64,000 nucleotides of DNA from Mayamaea pseudoterrestris (lineage: Eukaryota; Bacillariophyta; Bacillariophyceae; Sellaphorales; Sellaphoraceae), in contig BROI01000005.1 of assembly GCA_027923505.1 (NCBI GenBank), positions 1,175,469 to 1,239,468 of the forward strand, in the 5' to 3' direction. Numbering within the stretch: the first letter of the stretch is position 1; the number at the start of each line of letters is the position of its first letter. Below the pieces are notes generated by a model. The model did no database searches and was not told the origin of the DNA. It saw only the letters and a program-made list of their open reading frames with translations. Positions 63,004 to 64,000 of the stretch are shown here, in pieces. A program made the translations under genes and the position numbers.

Positions 63004-63828
63004 GTTGGGTGAGGCGTCGTGCTTTGTGGTGTCATGCGAGCCAGATTCCGATTCCTCGAAACAGGGAAACAGGTGGTCATTATGATGTAGCGAAAGAGAA
63101 AGCTGTCACTTATTGCTATCTACATCGTGGTCGCCGCTATTTTCGCAAAATCCGACAGGTTGTAGCTTTCGCGTCGCCGCCGGTCCTATCACGAGAGCTT
63201 TGGCCTGCAGCCTTTTCACGACATTGTCAACAAAGGACGCCGTCGCACGTGCGTCGCCAATATGATATGCAGAATTTCGGAGTGGGCGAGAAACCGCAGC
63301 AAAAAGGCGTGAGTCCTGAAATTTTGTAACGGGCTTTCGTCCGATGCGTCGAAAGGGCGGTTGGTCAACTTTTAATGACGCAAAAAAAAACGGATGCGCC
63401 AACCACTGAGCAGGTTGAGGTCAAGGACCCATTATTGTGCTGGCAGAGTGTTTCAATGTAAGGGAAAGGAGGCGCCATCAACAACGGTGGGACGAAGAGT
63501 GAAACACGAGGACGGACAGTAAAAGACCGTGGATAACTGATGGTACATCATTAATGCTTCAGTATATCGAAATGGAGAGTAACGTAAGTAGCGATCATTG
63601 AAAAGTCGTGTGATCGTGAAACGGTTCCTGCTTCTTTGGGAGCGTTACGGCCTATTTTTTATGCTACCAGCGACCACATATCATCTAGTACCGCAGTTCG
63701 ATCAGAAGTTTGCTGCAGAATTAGCGAAACCGTTTTAGATTTGTCTGTACTTCAATATTCACTGTAACGACACTGCTCCTAACGCGACGATGTTTCTTTG
63801 TAGTGCGCTGAGGTTTATCTTCACAATC

Positions 63829-64000
63829 TTAAAGTGCCGTTTCGCTTGTCGTCGATGCGGCTTTAGCTTCCATCTCATCCCAATCGAGGCTTGTTCAATC
63901 GTCAATTCTTTCGTCAAACTCAGGTTTTGCAGAACCTTCGTTCTTCCTTATCTTCATCAAACTCAGAGTCGGTACTCGCTTCCTCGTCCTCATCATCGCC
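63829..64000 (-). pseudogene. Spt16-like acidic C-terminal tail, frameshifted, partial
   Basis: From base 64000 the minus strand reads GDDEDEEASTDSEFDEDKEE, then after a one-base shift EGSAKPEFDERIDD, a TGA, then SLDWDEMEAKAAS and a final TAA at 63831-63829. A long acidic run followed by DWDE(L/M)E.KA is the ending typical of the FACT histone chaperone subunit Spt16, but acidic tails are common, so the family is tentative. The frameshift and stop suggest a non-functional copy. The rest lies beyond the window. Confidence 0.35.

Larger units (their letters stand above)
61850..64000. other. Decayed region without intact genes
   Basis: No frame here is a convincing complete gene. Coding-like fragments occur on both strands and are listed separately where they can be described. 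A minus-strand stretch at 63110-63400 (SFVDNVVKRLQAKALVIGPA) also looks once-coding but has no recognisable family. The rest (63410-63820) is AT-rich with nothing recognised. Confidence 0.45.

Noticed and set aside
1-64000. tRNA, rRNA or snRNA genes
   Set aside because: I scanned the gaps by eye for tRNA T-loop and acceptor patterns and found none; a covariance-model search (tRNAscan-SE, Infernal) would settle it.

Overview
This is nuclear DNA from a compact photosynthetic eukaryote, most likely a diatom or close heterokont alga. Genes are dense on both strands and often arranged as divergent pairs. They carry zero to two short GT-AG introns (about 70-190 bp), or one GC-AG intron in the case of P5CS. 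Several products have bipartite plastid presequences in which a signal peptide ends in an ASAF-like motif (ASAFSAHP at 26219, ESFFATP at 23135, CAAFVAPS at 28694), the hallmark of plastids of secondary red-algal origin. A hypothetical protein at 44055-44774 carries an IREF...GPPVMLDY signature that I associate with diatom proteins. The species cannot be named from the sequence alone.

Layout. 1-770: partial unknown gene (-). 944-1280: eight-copy 42-bp tandem array in the divergent promoter. 1383-4551: DDX46/PRP5 splicing helicase. 4552-6039: no intact gene, minus-strand coding relic. 6040-8494: P5CS. 8814-11162: coiled-coil protein. 11182-14049: APC4. 14164-15177: START-like gene with an internal stop. 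15228-17564: double GT32 glycosyltransferase. 17657-21302: Integrator subunit 6 with a C-terminal WW domain. 21329-23044: Pol III subunit RPC3. 23135-31143: plastid SRPBCC protein, MRS2 Mg transporter, plastid DUF3119-type protein, enoyl-CoA isomerase, thylakoid-lumen Cys-rich protein and class 3 lipase. 32044-39390: mitochondrial-type and unknown proteins, with a 1.3 kb terminal-inverted-repeat element at 33968-35292. 39587-42532: tandem ATP-grasp protein. 42799-54807: BUB3, small unknowns, a Sel1-repeat protein, RFC3, KDEL receptor, REEP/HVA22 and RPA2. 54913-55747: PPCDC.

The right end (about 55.8-64 kb) differs: it holds an almost full-length BchH-type magnesium-chelatase H gene broken by many frameshifts. 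It is followed by other coding-looking but broken stretches, including an acidic Spt16-like tail at the very edge. Long intact ORFs elsewhere argue that this is real decay rather than poor sequence.

Themes. There is a clear housekeeping set for nuclear RNA processing, transcription, replication and mitosis (PRP5, INTS6, RPC3, APC4, BUB3, RFC3, RPA2), an early-secretory set (KDEL receptor, REEP), mitochondrial metabolism (ECI, MRS2) and plastid-targeted proteins. The palindrome ACCGGT, often as TACCGGTA, recurs in most promoter-proximal intergenic gaps and may be a shared regulatory element.
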